Translations under genes and position numbers: made by a program
Origin: Larix kaempferi
Taxonomy: Eukaryota > Streptophyta > Pinopsida > Pinales > Pinaceae
NCBI GenBank assembly: GCA_027924585.1
Contig: BSBM01001138.1
Coordinates: 13,139,001-13,203,000, forward strand
Direction: 5' to 3'
DNA: 64,000 bases
Shown: positions 11,483 through 23,559 of the stretch, in pieces
How the letters are laid out: every line of letters starts with the position of its first letter
Numbering within the stretch: position 1 is the first letter of the stretch
Notes under the pieces: generated by a model
Seen by the model: only the letters and a program-made list of their open reading frames with translations
Told to the model about the DNA's origin: nothing
Database searches by the model: none

Positions 11483-12086
11483 TGTTGATGTATATGTAAC
11501 TTCGGAATGTATTTCATCTATGTATATTATATATATTTATTGTACCCTTATAAGAGATGTGTTATTCCTCTAAAAGGAAGTGTCATCATGTGTATTGACA
11601 AGTGTTGCAAGTGTGTGTACTTGGCGATGGGTTATTAGACCACCATGTATGGGGTCGGCCCTGAAATATATATTATATTGTGGATGTACCTATCTAGACA
11701 AGTCAGCCCCATAAAGTCACTGGGAAAACAGGTTAGTATAAATAGAGATCGGGAGATCTCTATTTGCATCACTCAGAAACTCACACTTCTCTCACTCAGA
11801 AAGTGGCGCACTAGTGAGGAGGAGGATCATCTGCTACTAGGAGACTATCTCAGTGTATTTTGGTTGTACTTTGGTTGAGCCATTGTTCTCTCTATCTCTG
11901 AGGAAGTTGTGGGGTTTTTCACCTTAGGGTTTTCCCCACAGAAACTTTGTGTCTCTTGTCTCTCATGCTTTTGATTCTTGTGATGCTTGTCATGCTTATT
12001 GTGATTGTTATGCATTGATATACTGTATATGTTATTCTCTCAGTGAAGATCCTAGAGTATTGTGAATTAATGCTCAAAATTTAACA
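11483..12086 (+). repeat. 5' LTR of C1
   Basis: It begins TGTTGATGTA and ends TTTAACA. A TATA box (TATAAATAG) lies at 11737-11745. Immediately after it an 11-base perfect inverted repeat (AAATAGAGATC / GATCTCTATTT, loop GGGA) ends near 11765, about where transcription should begin. Confidence 0.9.
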
Positions 12087-12105
12087 TGGTATCAGAGCTA
12101 AGCTG
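12087..12105 (+). promoter_or_regulatory. Primer-binding site of C1
   Basis: TGGTATCAGAGCT follows the LTR directly. In plant Copia elements this is the site complementary to the 3' end of initiator methionine tRNA, which primes minus-strand DNA synthesis. Confidence 0.9.
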
Positions 12106-12660
12106 AGAAGAAGACATTTTGTAGTGACGAAAACTTGAGCTTCTTGTTTATTAGGTTTCTCTCCACAGTTTTTGGAAACGCAGTATAGTAGATTGACTTT
12201 ACTCATCAAGGAGAATCTATCTATCCAATCAGAATTCAATTCTGAGCATTTTCATATTTGGTCCTAACAATTAGGGTTTCCACAAAAATAGGAATTTCTG
12301 AAATCTGAAGACATAGCTGGAAGCTCCTTGTAAAAATCGAAGTTTAGAGCTTTGGATCGAGATTTTTGGCTGGGTAGATCTCCGGGAAACTCAAACCCTA
12401 ATTCAGGGCTCTCCCGAGTGAACCCAGGAGGACAAAAAGGTAATTCTGAAGGGTAAAGCTTTGCTGATCTCAAATTTTGAATACACTAGGCTGATCATCT
12501 CATCAAGGTGCATCTTTCTATCCTTTCATAAAGTTTAAATTCACATTTTGAATTTTTAGGGTTTTTTCGACAAACCCTAATCCGAGACCAGATCCAGTTT
12601 TCAACTTTTCAAGTGGTAAGACCTAAATCTTTTCTATTTCCATTTGAAGTACTCTTTAAG

Positions 12661-13230
12661 ATGTCTCACCACACCAAGCTTGAGGATAAGCTTGAAGGGG
12701 CTGATAACTTTCGAGCTTGGAAGTATAGGATTGGGTTAATCCTGGAAGAGAATGAGATGGACTCATATGTAAAAGAAGACATCCCTATCCCAGAGGATGA
12801 AGAAGCTAAAGTATTGCATAAGAAGAACTTGGTCAAGGCAAAGAGAATCATTGTTGATTCTATCAAAGACCATCTCATACCCCATGTGTCTTCTCTAAAG
12901 ACACCCAAGGAGATGTTTGACTCTTTGACCAAGCTATTTGAAGGGAAGAACATAAATCGGAAGATGAACCTGCGAAACCAATTGAAAGGAGTAAAGTTTC
13001 AGAATGGAGAAACCATTAAATCCTATTTTTCTAGTGTCTTCCAAATTAAGGAACAACTGGAAGCGGTATATGAAATGGTGGAGAATGGTGAAGTTGTGAT
13101 GACCACTCTAAATGGCCAACCCAAGTCATGGGATTCCTTTATTCAAGGAATTTGTGCAAGGAAGAAGTTGATCTCCTTCAACAGATTGCGGGAAGAAGGT
13201 TCTCAAGAAGAAGCAAGTCTCGTGGCCTGA
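12661..13230 (+). pseudogene. C1 gag (capsid region)
   Basis: The ATG at 12661 opens MSHHTKLEDKLEG, which matches the start of the intact C2 gag. The frame carries the Copia-type gag domain (DNFRAWKYRIGLILEE, NINRKMNLRNQLKG). It ends at TGA 13228-13230, where C2 continues without a stop. TGA here is explained by C to T change in CGA (Arg). Downstream coding resumes in the same frame. The longer open frame from 12613 is leader. Confidence 0.85.
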
Positions 13231-14334
13231 GAAGAAAAGATGGGAAGTGAAGATCAAGCTCTCACTGTACACACCAAGAAAGGAAGGTCAAAGAGAGAGC
13301 ACTCTCATACCAAGAAATATTCACACTATCATCAACATAAAGATAAGAAAGATCTTAGATGCTTCACATGTAATGAGAAAGGTCATTTTGCTTCAGAATG
13401 TCCCAAGAAAAAAAGGAACAACAACACCAATAAGAAGAAGGGCAGTAGGAAAAGATATCATGCTCATGCTGCTGAAGATGATGAACCACCCAAGAAGAAG
13501 GCTAGGGAAGAAAGTGATGATAGTGATGATGACTCATCAAGTGAAGAAGAATATGTTCTAATATCTACTCTCACAAATACTATCTCCCATGGTTGTAATG
13601 ATTGGTTAATTGACAGTGGGGCTTCCAAACACATGACTGGGTTTAAGGAATCTTTTGTGAATCTTTCTGAACATGAATCACCCCATAAGGTGAAACTTGG
13701 GGATGATTATCAATACCCAACCAAAACAAGTGGTGAAGCCTCCTACAACCTAGATTCTGGAAAATCTTTGAAGATGAAAGAAGTCCTTTATGTACCTGGG
13801 CTCAAGAAGAACTTACTCTCCATATCTGCATTAGATGCAAAAGGTATGAGGGTTTCATTTGTGGATGGCCAAGTCCTAATGTGGCCAAAGGGAAAGACCA
13901 TAGATGATGTAGTAGTGATTGGAGAGCAAGAGGGAGGTTTGTATAAATTGAAGGAACAACCTGAACATGCCATGGTGCATGAATCCATGGAGCCAAGTGA
14001 ACTTTGGCATAGAATACTTGCTCATATGCACTATAGGGCACTTCCAATTGCAAGCAAGGCTATAGAGGGTCTTCCTGAAATCAAGATCAAACATGAAGGT
14101 GTTTGCAAAGGATGTGAAAAAGGTAAGAACATTAAGAAGGCTTTCCCAAGCAGTGAAAGCAAGGCAAAGGATATCCTGGAAATAGTCCACTTAGATGTAT
14201 GTGGTCCTATGTCATCTAGTTCTCTAAGTGGGTATGTTTACTATGTCTCATTTATTGATGACTTCTCCAGGAAGACTTGGGTATACTTCTTGAACATTCT
14301 GATCCAACAATGGTGGATAATTCACCTCAGGTGA
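13231..14334 (+). pseudogene. C1 gag knuckle, protease and N-terminal integrase
   Basis: Domains in order: CCHC knuckle CFTCNEKGHFASEC near 13358, acidic linker, protease active site DSGASKHMTG near 13612, the GAG-pre-integrase H/C zinc-binding region, and the first integrase aspartate in HLDVCGPM near 14191. The frame fails at about 14295-14330. Compared with C2, roughly 25-30 residues before and around the second catalytic aspartate are missing or scrambled, so integration activity is lost. Confidence 0.88.
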
Positions 14335-15403
14335 CTTCAAGAAGCTTTGCAATGATTCAGGGATTAAGAGGGAGTTGACTGCTCCTTATAATCCTCAACA
14401 GAATGGAGTTGTAGAAAGGAAGAACAGAACAATCATGGAAGAAGCAAGAGCAATGTTGCATAACTAGGATCTACCTATGCATCTATGGGCAGAAGCAGCT
14501 AGAAAAACTGTATATGTGTAGAACAAAACACCCCACAAGATATTGGACAACAAGACACCAGAAGAGGTATTTTCTGGTAAGAAACCTGAAGTCAACCATC
14601 TCATAATATTTGGTTGTCCAGTATACACTCATGTCCCAAAGAAAAAGAGGACTAAACTAGATCCTTCAGGAAAGAAGGGTAGCTTTGTGGGTTACAGTGA
14701 AAGCTCGAAGGCTTACAGAATATACTTTCCAGGGTTCAAGAAGATTGATGTTAGCAGGGATGTAACATTTGATGAAAACTCAACATTCATCAAATCAAGG
14801 AAGACACCTATCGAAGTTTATGAAGAACCTAAGGAAACTAGATTTCAAGACACTACCATGACTGAAGCAATTCCAGAAGTTGTTCGTGAGTTTGAAGATC
14901 TGCAAGAACTTGTAGATCCACCCCGTTAGGAAAACTCTCACAAGAGGAAACCTGCATGGGCTAGAGAGCTCATTCAAGATGCAGAAAGATTTGACATTGC
15001 AGAAGAAGAACACAGAGCAAATAAGAGAACCAGATCACATACCAGCTATGTTGCTTTACTCTATGACATTATGAACAAAGAAACTTCTAGTTATGAAGAA
15101 GCAGCGGAAAAGAAAGAATGGAAGGATGCCATGGTTGAGGAATACCAATCAATAATGAAGAATGATGTTTGGGATGTTGTCCCAAGACCTAAAGAGAATT
15201 CTGTTGTGACTTCCAAATGGATCTACAAAATCAAGCATGTTGGAGATGGCGGTGTAGAGAAATACAAGGCAAGATTCATAGCTCGTGGCTTCTATTAGAA
15301 AGAGGGAATAGATTATGAAGAAACTTTTGCACCTGTAGCAATGTATACTTCCATCAGAACAGTACTTGCCCTGGCTGCAGCAATGAAATGGAAAATACAC
15401 TAG
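14335..15403 (+). pseudogene. C1 C-terminal integrase and N-terminal RT, with five TAG stops
   Basis: Integrase resumes at GIKRELTAPYNPQQNG near 14365 with its catalytic Glu region (VERKNRT), then the integrase tail and the start of RT (WKDAMVEEYQSIMKNDVWD). In-frame TAG codons occur at 14465, 14519, 14927, 15296 and 15401. At four of these the intact C2 has Gln, so ancestral CAG is likely. No other frameshift is needed between 14543 and 15403. Confidence 0.85.
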
Positions 15404-16624
15404 ATGGATGTCAAGACTGCTTTCTTGAATGGTGTAGTTGAAGAGGAAGTATATGTGGAGCAACCACTTAGTTTTGAAATACACGACAGGGAGTCATATG
15501 TGTGTAGATTGAAGAAAGCCTTGTATGGCTTGAAGCAAGCTCCCAGAACTTGGTATGGTAGGATGGACAGTTTCCTATCTAGTTTGGGCTTTACCAAAAG
15601 TAAACCGGATTCCAACCTTTACTACAAGGTTGAGGAAGGAAATCCTGTGATTCTACTTATGTACGTGGATGACTTATTTGTAACAGGAGATGACAGATTC
15701 ATTGCAGATACTAAGAGGAAGCTTGCTGCTGAGTTCGATATGAAAGATTTAGGAATGATGCATTATTTCCTAGGTATGGAGGTGTGGAAGAATGCAAGTG
15801 GGATCTTCCTTGGTCAAGGGAAGTACACAGTAGATATCCTGAAGAGATTCGAGATGATGGATTGCAAGGTCATGGCCACACCCATGGCATCGAACCTGAA
15901 GCTTCTATGTGATGCTTCATCTGAGCCAGTTGATGTCTCTATGTATCGTCAGATGATTGGGTCCTTGATGTACCTGACGAACACGAGACCAAATATTTGC
16001 TTTGCTGTGAACACATTGAGTCAGTTCCTGACAGATCCAAGGAGTGTTCACCTGGTTGCTATAAAGCATGTTTTGAGGTACCTGAAGGGTACAGTGGATT
16101 ATGGGCTCAAGTATGAAGCGAATCAAAAGTTTAACCTACAGGGTTATGTTGATTCAGATTGGGCTGGCAGTGCTACAGATAGGAAGAGCACATCTGGATG
16201 TTGCTTCAGCATGGGATCAGGTGTGATCTCTTGGTTTAGTAGGAAGCAGTCCTGCGTAGCACTGAGTACAACTGAGGTAGAGTATGTTGCAGTCTGTTCA
16301 GCTAGTTGTGAGGCAGTATGGCTACAGAAGCTACTGTCTGAGTTATTTGATCTCCCATTGGATGCTACTGGTATCTTCTGCGATAACCAGAGTTGTGTGA
16401 AGCTGTCTGAGAAGCCAGTGTTTCATGACAAGTCGAAACACATAGAGATCAAATATCACTATATCAGGGATATGGTGCAAAGACGAGCTGTGAAGCTCTT
16501 GTATGTTGCGACGAACGAGCAGATTGCAGATGTGCTGACGAAGCCACTAGCCAGGGTGAAGTTCGAGTACTTCAGGGAGAGGCTAGGTGTTCTTCAAATA
16601 GAGGACACTTCGAGGAAGAAGTGA
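15404..16624 (+). pseudogene. C1 reverse transcriptase and RNase H
   Basis: A 406-residue open frame continues RT from MDVKTAFLNG through the catalytic YVDD box at 15662-15673 into RNase H (DSDWAGS, conserved Glu near 16275, CDNQS, and the terminal ADVLTKPL motif). It is well preserved but separated from the rest of pol by the TAG at 15401-15403. The natural stop is at 16622-16624. Confidence 0.9.
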
Positions 16625-16734
16625 TGGACACATTTGCTGAATCCATTCCAAGCATGTTGTAAGGAAGATCCTTCACATGGCTGTGGATGTAAGCGCTGGA
16701 TGATGAGCATCAGGATGATGTTCTAGTTTTTGCT

Positions 16735-17215
16735 TTGGATGATCAGTTGGATCATTTATATATGTATGTACGCATCATGTTGGATGCTGGATATGATCAG
16801 TTGGATCATTTATATGTATATGTATGTACGCATCATGTTGGATGTTGGATATGATCAGTTGGATCATTTGTATGTATTTTGTATATGCATCATGTTGGAT
16901 GCTTGGACCATGTATCTGTATATGTATCAGGTGGATACATTGTATGATCAGGTGGATCATGTATGGTGATATGTATCATGTATTTGTATTTGTATCAGGT
17001 GGATACACTGTATGATCAGGTGGATCATGTATGATGACATGTATCAGGTAGATACTTGGTATGCATCAGGTAGATGCATTGTATGATCAGGATGATCATG
17101 ATGACGAGCTTCAGGATATTGCTCCAGATGATATGTACCAGGATGGTACAGTGATGATGATCAGGATGATCATATGTATCAGGTGGATACAGTACATAAT
17201 CAGTTGGATTATGTG
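16735..17215. repeat. C1 post-pol tandem repeats, first block
   Basis: Irregular repeats built on ATGATCAGTTGGATCATTT and CGCATCATGTTGGATGCTGGA change gradually into shorter ATCAGGTGGAT units. GATCA/TGATC dyads recur. Open frames on both strands here are by-products of the repeats. Confidence 0.85.
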
Positions 17216-17236
17216 TGATGAGTTACGAAGACACAG

Positions 17237-17815
17237 ATGCACAGTTCCTTTCCGACATGGTGGTAGATGCGTTCTCCCATGTGCGTTGATGTAAGTGCAG
17301 GGCCTTTCCGACATGGTGGTAGATGCGTTCTCCCATGTGCGTTGATGTAAGTGCAGAGCCTTTCCGACATGGTGGTAGATGCGTTCTCCCATGTGCGTTG
17401 ATGTAATTGCAGAGCCTTTCGGACATGGTGGTAGATGCGTTCTCCCATGTGCATTGATGTAAGTGCAGAGCCTTTCCGACATGGTGGTAGATGCGTTCTC
17501 CCATGTGCGTTGATGTAAGTGCAGAGCCTTTCCGACATGGTGGTAGATGCATTCTCCCATGTGCATTGATGTAAGTGCAGATCCTTTCCGACATGGTGGT
17601 AAATGCGTTCTCCCATGTGCGTTGATGTAAGTGCAGAGCCTTTCCGACATGGTGGTAAATGTGTTCTCCCATGTGCATTGATGTAAGTGTAGGGCCTTTT
17701 CGACATGGTGGAAGATGTGTTCTCCCATGGTCGTTGATGTAAGTGTTGTGAGCCCTTCACGGATGGTGGTAGGTTGGTCCTCCCATGTTGTTGAGTGTAA
17801 GTGCTATGTGTGTGC
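17237..17815. repeat. C1 post-pol tandem repeats, 56 bp block
   Basis: About nine to ten units of 56 bases carry CCTTTCCGACATGGTGGTAG and TTCTCCCATGTGCGTTGATG. Copies are close to identical in the middle and diverge toward 17700-17815. The long minus-strand frames (for example 17111-17728) merely read through the repeats. Confidence 0.92.
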
Positions 17816-18185
17816 ATCTGGGTTGTGTTTCGTGATACTCTGTGGCCGTGGAAAGGTTGTGCAGTAACATGTAAAAGATCCTGGGAGATCCGATAGATTG
17901 AGCAGTGTGCTCGTAATCAATCCTGGGATGCTCTTTCGAGGTTTTGTTGACTCACGTAATTAGTCTTGAGGATTCCATAGTATGGCCAGTGGTGATGAAT
18001 ACCTGCAGGTGGTGGGCCTACATCCAGTATGAAAAATGACTGGCTCTGTAGAACTTCCTATGACGAGTAGATTCAGAGATTGGTTGAGATAGCAGCAGAA
18101 GTGACGATGATGATGATGATGATCTCGAGAAGAATACTTGTCTAGCAAAACTGGGTCGAGAAATACCTTCCTAGTTAAGAGGGAG
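17816..18185 (+). other. C1 3' untranslated region and polypurine tract
   Basis: Unique sequence with a short GAT-repeat near 18102-18122, ending in TTAAGAGGGAG directly before the 3' LTR. The purine run is the expected plus-strand primer. Confidence 0.7.
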
Positions 18186-18758
18186 TGTTGATGTATATTT
18201 AACTTCGGAATGTATTTCATCTATGTATTTTGTATATATTTATTGTACCCTTATAAGAGATGTGTTATTCCTCTATAAGGAAGTGTGTGTACTTGGCGAC
18301 GGGTTATTAGATCACCATGTATGGGGTCGGCCCTAAAATATATATTATATTGTGGATGTACCTAGCTAGACAAGTCGGCCCCATAAAATCACTGGGTAAA
18401 CAGGTTAGTATAAATAGAGATCGGGAGATCTCTATTTGCATCACTTGGAAACTCACACTTCTCTCACTCAGAAAGTGGCGCACTAGTGAGGAGGAGGATC
18501 ATCTGCTACTAGGAGACTATCTCAGTGTATTTTGGTTGTACTTTGGTTGAGCCATTGCTCTCTCTATCTCTGAGGAAGTTGTGGGGTTTTTCACCTTAGG
18601 GTTTTCCCCACGGAAACTTTGTGTCTCTTGTCTCTCATGCTTTTGATTCTTGTGATGCTTGTCATGCTTATTGTGATTGTTATGCATTGATATACTGTAT
18701 ATGTTATTCTCTAAGTGAAGATCCTAGAGTATTATGAATTAATGCTCAAAATTTAAGA
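18186..18758 (+). repeat. 3' LTR of C1
   Basis: It is the same LTR as 11483-12086, lacking 31 bases between two AAGTGT words. It ends TTTAAGA instead of TTTAACA, so its terminal CA is mutated. It is followed by the target duplication TTTTC at 18759-18763. Confidence 0.9.
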
Positions 18759-18763
18759 TTTTC

Positions 18764-19669
18764 ATACATCCACTCCATTGTCAAAACAATAGTAGATATA
18801 TTGTGGCCGTCCAAGCAAACTCTCCAACATTGTATAACATGTATAGAAATCATTATGAAAGTATCTAATGATGCCAATGGCATCAAATTCTTTAACTCAT
18901 TGTTTTACTTTCTTTTTGAAATGAGAGAATGCTTTCCCAATCGAATATGAAGCATTTAGATCACCTATGAAAACCCAAGTAAAATGTTATCTATTTGATG
19001 CTAAGAAAAATAATAATTCAAGAAAATCATGTTCTGTCCACTATAAATAGTTGCACATATCTAACACAACTAGCTCACAACACAATATGTTTTGAAAGTA
19101 ACTAATTCCCTTTAGTGTCTTCCACAATGTAGATGGAAAGGAAGTTAGACACAAAAATCTTGTAGTATCTTTGAGAGAATCTATAGAGGATTTCCTTTTG
19201 ATTGCAGATATATATCTACATAATGGCATAAGCTTCTTTTGGAAACCTAAGAACATCTTCCTCTACTACTCATTTTCATTTCTTCACTGGATACTTGGCT
19301 TGCTTGTCATCACAAAGAATACTGCAAAGCTGTCGAAAATTATTTGTAGAAATTTGATAAACCTCAATGACATTTTTGTCATAGACATCATTTGATGAAA
19401 AAAAATTATTGTCCTCAACACTCATATATTAAAAAATCATATTTATAGTTGTCCTTTCATCCTTGATTCTTTTGCAATACTGTAAAAGAGTCTTTACATC
19501 GACATTACGTTCTGTTGTGGTACTAAAGCAAACTGATCCTTGAATTATCTTATTTGAAGTGATTCTAAATTGCATCTCATCCATATCACACGGAGGTTTA
19601 AAAAAATTAGACCCATATTGTTTTGTTTTATTTTGAATGAAATAATCATGATAGATGCTTTTCGGGGAG
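18764..19669. repeat. Tandem duplication copy A, right part
   Basis: It continues copy A after C1 and aligns with about 20950-21865 of copy B. The boundary with copy B is at 19669/19670 (GGGGAG then CCTTATAGAATG), matching the start of copy A at 10149. It carries minus-strand exon remnants but is cut off at its right end. Confidence 0.85.
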
Positions 19670-21865
19670 CCTTATAGAATGTTTGGACATGAACCTCTGA
19701 GCATTCAAGCCAAGTTCTAGAATTTGTGTTCAACCTTAAGCCACCTTCATGGTTCATGATTTTGTAGCTATTGAGATCAAAAGTTTGTGGTCATATTTAA
19801 ACCACCCACTTAGTAGAAGACATGAGATTTTGTTATCCCCCTTTGGTTGGTGTTTAGCCAAAACCACCACTTCGGAGAGCACTTGTACTTAGCAAGAGAA
19901 GTTAGATTTTGCTAACTTGATTGGCATAGTTGGATTGTCAAGTATTTTATTCAGCTCTCTATTCTTGGAATCATACACACCCATTTGGATTAAGGAGGGG
20001 ATTGTTGGGAACCTAATCCTTACGGTTAGGTATTTTCATGTGAAATGAAGAGTAAGAGTCAAGTGAATATGAAAAGTCATGAAGGAGTCCAAGATACCTC
20101 TTGGGAATTTGAAACCCAAGGGTCCTTTCTCATTATATATATATAGAGAGAGAGCTAATGAGAAAATATCATGTGTGTTCATGCCTATTCAACTTGTCTT
20201 TGTTGTGTTGCATCTTTGTGTAATTGGATTTTTGTTTAGACAATATCTTTATCTACCCTAAGGGGCATCTAATAGGAAATAATAAATATTTTCTCATACC
20301 TATAACTTATTTGCAAAGGGAGGATTGTAGACCAACTACATTGGAGCTTTTGGGTCATTCTCTAGCAATCATGCTTAATTGCACAATTTTTGTGTGTTCC
20401 TCTATACTACAATTTTGACATGAATATTGTCAGTATATCCCTATAGAGTAATTAAACTGATTCTAATTTGCAATTTTAGAAAAACACCAGATAGAATCTA
20501 GAAGTTCACCTTCTTCACTAGCACCATCCATAGATTGTCCATTTCTATCATAATTATAATTTTTTGATGAACCTTCAACACCATCCTCACCATGACCTGG
20601 TTTTCTTTCTTTATTAGAGGATTCTTATGAATCACCTACACTTACAGGCAAAAAAAAAAAACATTTGTCAATACCTTCATTTGGCTCATTCAACAAAGAC
20701 TGGAAGAATTTGTTCATGTATATTTCCCGTTGAAGTGCCTCTATGATAGAAAGAATGCAAAGATATTGAATTTTGTTTAGAGAACAAATAAGCCTTGCAC
20801 CAACATAGAAGGAGATGATGGTGCCCTGCAAGGAATTCAATTTTGACACTCACTGATCCCAAATTCCATTTTCCTTTCCTTTGCAAAGACATGTTTTCTG
20901 GATTAGAAACCCAAATTTTTCTTAATCGAGCAATCAACCAGTGGTAAGTTTTCATCCATCCAATCCATTGTAAAAAAATAGTAGATAGATTGTGTCCCTC
21001 CAAGCCAAATCTCCAACATTGTATAACCTGTATAGAAATCATTATGAAAGTATCTAATGATGCCAATGGCGTCATATTCTTTCACTGGTTGTTTTACTTT
21101 CTTTGTGAAATGACAGAATGCTTTCCCAATCGAATATGAAGCATTTAGATCACCTATGAAAACACAAGTAAAAGGTTCTCTATTTGATGCTAAGAAAAAT
21201 AACAATTCAAGAATATGATGTTCTATCCATCCATATAAATAGTTGTACATATCGAACACAAATAGCTCACAACAAAGTGTGTTTTTAAAGTAACTAATTG
21301 CCTTTAGTGTCTTCCACAATGTAGATGGAAAAGAAGATCGACACAAAAATCTTGTCGTATATTTTCTGAGAATCCATAGAGGCACTGATTTTCTTTTGAT
21401 TGATATATATCTACAAAATGGCGTAAGCTTCTTTTGGAAACCTAAGATTATCTTCCTCTGCTACTCGTTTTCATTTCTTCACTGGATACTTCTTGCTTGT
21501 CATCACAAAGAATATTTCAAAGCCATCGAAAATGATTTGGAGAAATTTTATAGTCCTCAACCACATTTTTTTCACAGACATCGTTTGATGAAAAAAAATC
21601 ATAGTCCTCAACACTCATATATTAAAAAATTGTCATATTTGTAGCTATCCTTTCATCCTTGACTCTTTTGCAATACTGTAAAAGAGTATTTGCATAGAAA
21701 TTACGGTCCGTTGTGGTAGTAAACCAAACTAATCCTTGAATTATCTTATTTGTAGTGATTCTCATTTCCATCTCATCCATATCACATGGGGGTCTAAAAA
21801 AATTAGACTCATATTTTTTTGTTTTATTTTGCATGAAATCATAATGATGGATACTTTTCTGGGAG
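19670..21865. repeat. Tandem duplication copy B
   Basis: An uninterrupted copy of the 2.2 kb unit: internal 3' end of the LTR element (19670-20002), 272 bp LTR, then flanking sequence. Its right end continues into unduplicated sequence that holds more of the same minus-strand gene remnant, so copy B is likely the original position and copy A the duplicate. Confidence 0.85.
20003..20274 (+). repeat. 272 bp LTR (copy B)
   Basis: It begins TGTTGGGAACC after AAGGAGGGGAT and ends CTAATA (terminal CA lost). It has the same length as the copy A LTR and many substitutions. Confidence 0.75.
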
Positions 21866-23510
21866 CATGCGAATGAGCCAATTTTATAAATGTCAAATAC
21901 AACACACCATTTATTTCAAATATCATCCAAAATCAAGACAAGAGTCATCTTTTCTTTAAGACTATCCTTGTTGGAAACATCGAATATATCTATGCAATCA
22001 TTCTGAAAAATCTGCAATCCAATGAAATTTTAAACTCAAAGAGAAATAAAAAATAGATTGGAATGCTTGTAGTGGTGTAACAATCTTGAAAAGCACAAAT
22101 ATATATGCCTTCCACTCCATTGATGGACTATGACCTTTTCCAAGGAATCTAGGCCTATTACTATATATCCATTTCTCCCTGGCCTTGATGACTTGATCAA
22201 TAAATGGAGTGTCAACAAATTCTTTATTATAAATATTTTGCTACTTACACAAACTTGTAATGAATTTCTGTGGAACATCCTTTCGCAGCATGCATGCTTT
22301 ATGAAACCAATATCTTGGATGTACATATTTGTATTTCTTATTTTTCGTTTATCCTTTACTGCACATATATAGTTTTTTGGCTATCCAAGATATTTAAATT
22401 CACTATATCCATTTCAATTTGATTTTCTCTCTGTAGATGAACAAGTTCATTTGTCTTCTGGTTGAAAGGCATTAAAATTTCCTATCGAAGAGTCATGGTG
22501 AAATGTGTGACAAGTGATAGAACCATCCTGGCATTCACTTTCGGAAATTGCATATTCGGAGGTGTGAGAACAAATCTCTTGACATCAATGGAAAAAAAAT
22601 GATTAAAAAGGAAATATTGTATTTTCTCTTGTTGATTTCTTTCTCACCTCCCAAAACTTTTTCTTGCTTTCTCCATTTGTACCCTCAAATGGATTTCTTT
22701 CAAAGGCTTGAATGATGATTTAGTGACATCCTTTTCCAAGTCATATATGCTATCTCTTCTAAGATAACAGATGCTACTTTCATAGTAAACACTTATGAGC
22801 TTGTCCTTAAAACTCATGTAATGGAGAGCCAACGATGTCTTTTTATTAGTAAATATTCTTTTAAAGATTGATATAATTCCATTTTTCAATTGTGTGGTCG
22901 TGCTTGATCCAACCCGATTTTCTAGATCATACGATAGCAATATCCAACCATGTTTTTCACAATACACTTTGTCATGTGCTTCAAATAGTTTCATCAGAGT
23001 TAGGGTGAAACTTAGAAACTGGAATATCCATTTATAATAAAGAGCACAATCAACAACCTCAGTCTAGACACACAACATGTCTTCTTGAATGAAGTTTGTA
23101 GATACAACAATGCCAATATTTATTTTTTGTTCTTCAACAAATATGTAGAGGTACAAATATGGATATAAGTTATCAGATTCTTCCATTTCGACAAACCAAT
23201 CAATATAACTTAATCCTATGTTGTGTTTTGGAAGTATTTCTAGGAATGGGATTTCTCTAAACTAGATGAGAGCTAATAAAATGGACAATGTGACCTGTTG
23301 AAAAATGTTCCTACCGAATGATGTAATATTATATGGTAAAAAGTAGACATGATATTAATAAAAAGAATAATATGAACAAATCGACAATGTTTTTTTAAGA
23401 TATAGAAACATGTTATCGGTTCCATTTGGGTAGACACACAAATAACAAATCGATAGAGATTTCCTGCAAATAGTATGCTATAATAGTTGATCCAAATGAA
23501 AATGTCCAAC
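20500..23510 (-). pseudogene. Broken exons of an unrecognised minus-strand gene
   Basis: Protein-like minus-strand frames at 20903-21385 (160 residues, including FTCVFIGDLNASYSIGKAF), 21622-21834 (FFRPPCDMDEMEMRI, NFYANTLLQYCKRVKD) and 22644-22994 (KVYCEKHGWILLSYDLENRV) lie in order, separated by stops and frame changes. Together with the C-terminal block at 20500-20730 they read like parts of one decayed gene. I cannot assign a family. Copy A holds only the part left of the duplication junction. Confidence 0.4.
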
Positions 23511-23559
23511 GATCTGGGAAGGTTGAATGATTCTTCCTATAATTGATAAGATTCTTGGA

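Larger units (their letters stand above)
11483..18758 (+). mobile_element. Decayed Ty1/Copia retrotransposon C1
   Basis: A complete element outline: TTTTC duplication, 604 bp 5' LTR, initiator-Met primer site, gag-pol remnant, a 1.56 kb tandem-repeat region, polypurine tract and 573 bp 3' LTR. The 31-base length difference is one deletion in the 3' LTR between direct AAGTGT repeats. Outside it I count about 18 substitutions in 573 bases, far more than the 2 in element C2, so C1 is older. Coding is broken by a gag stop, five TAG codons and an integrase deletion. It sits inside duplication copy A. Confidence 0.93.

Noticed and set aside
17111-17817. Long minus-strand ORFs of 151-205 residues
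   Set aside because: They read through the 56 bp tandem repeats in three frames at once. The repeated peptides are by-products of a unit that lacks stops.
20500-23510. Assignment of the minus-strand fragments to a viral or known transposase family
   Set aside because: No diagnostic motif could be recognised by eye, so a family name would be a guess.
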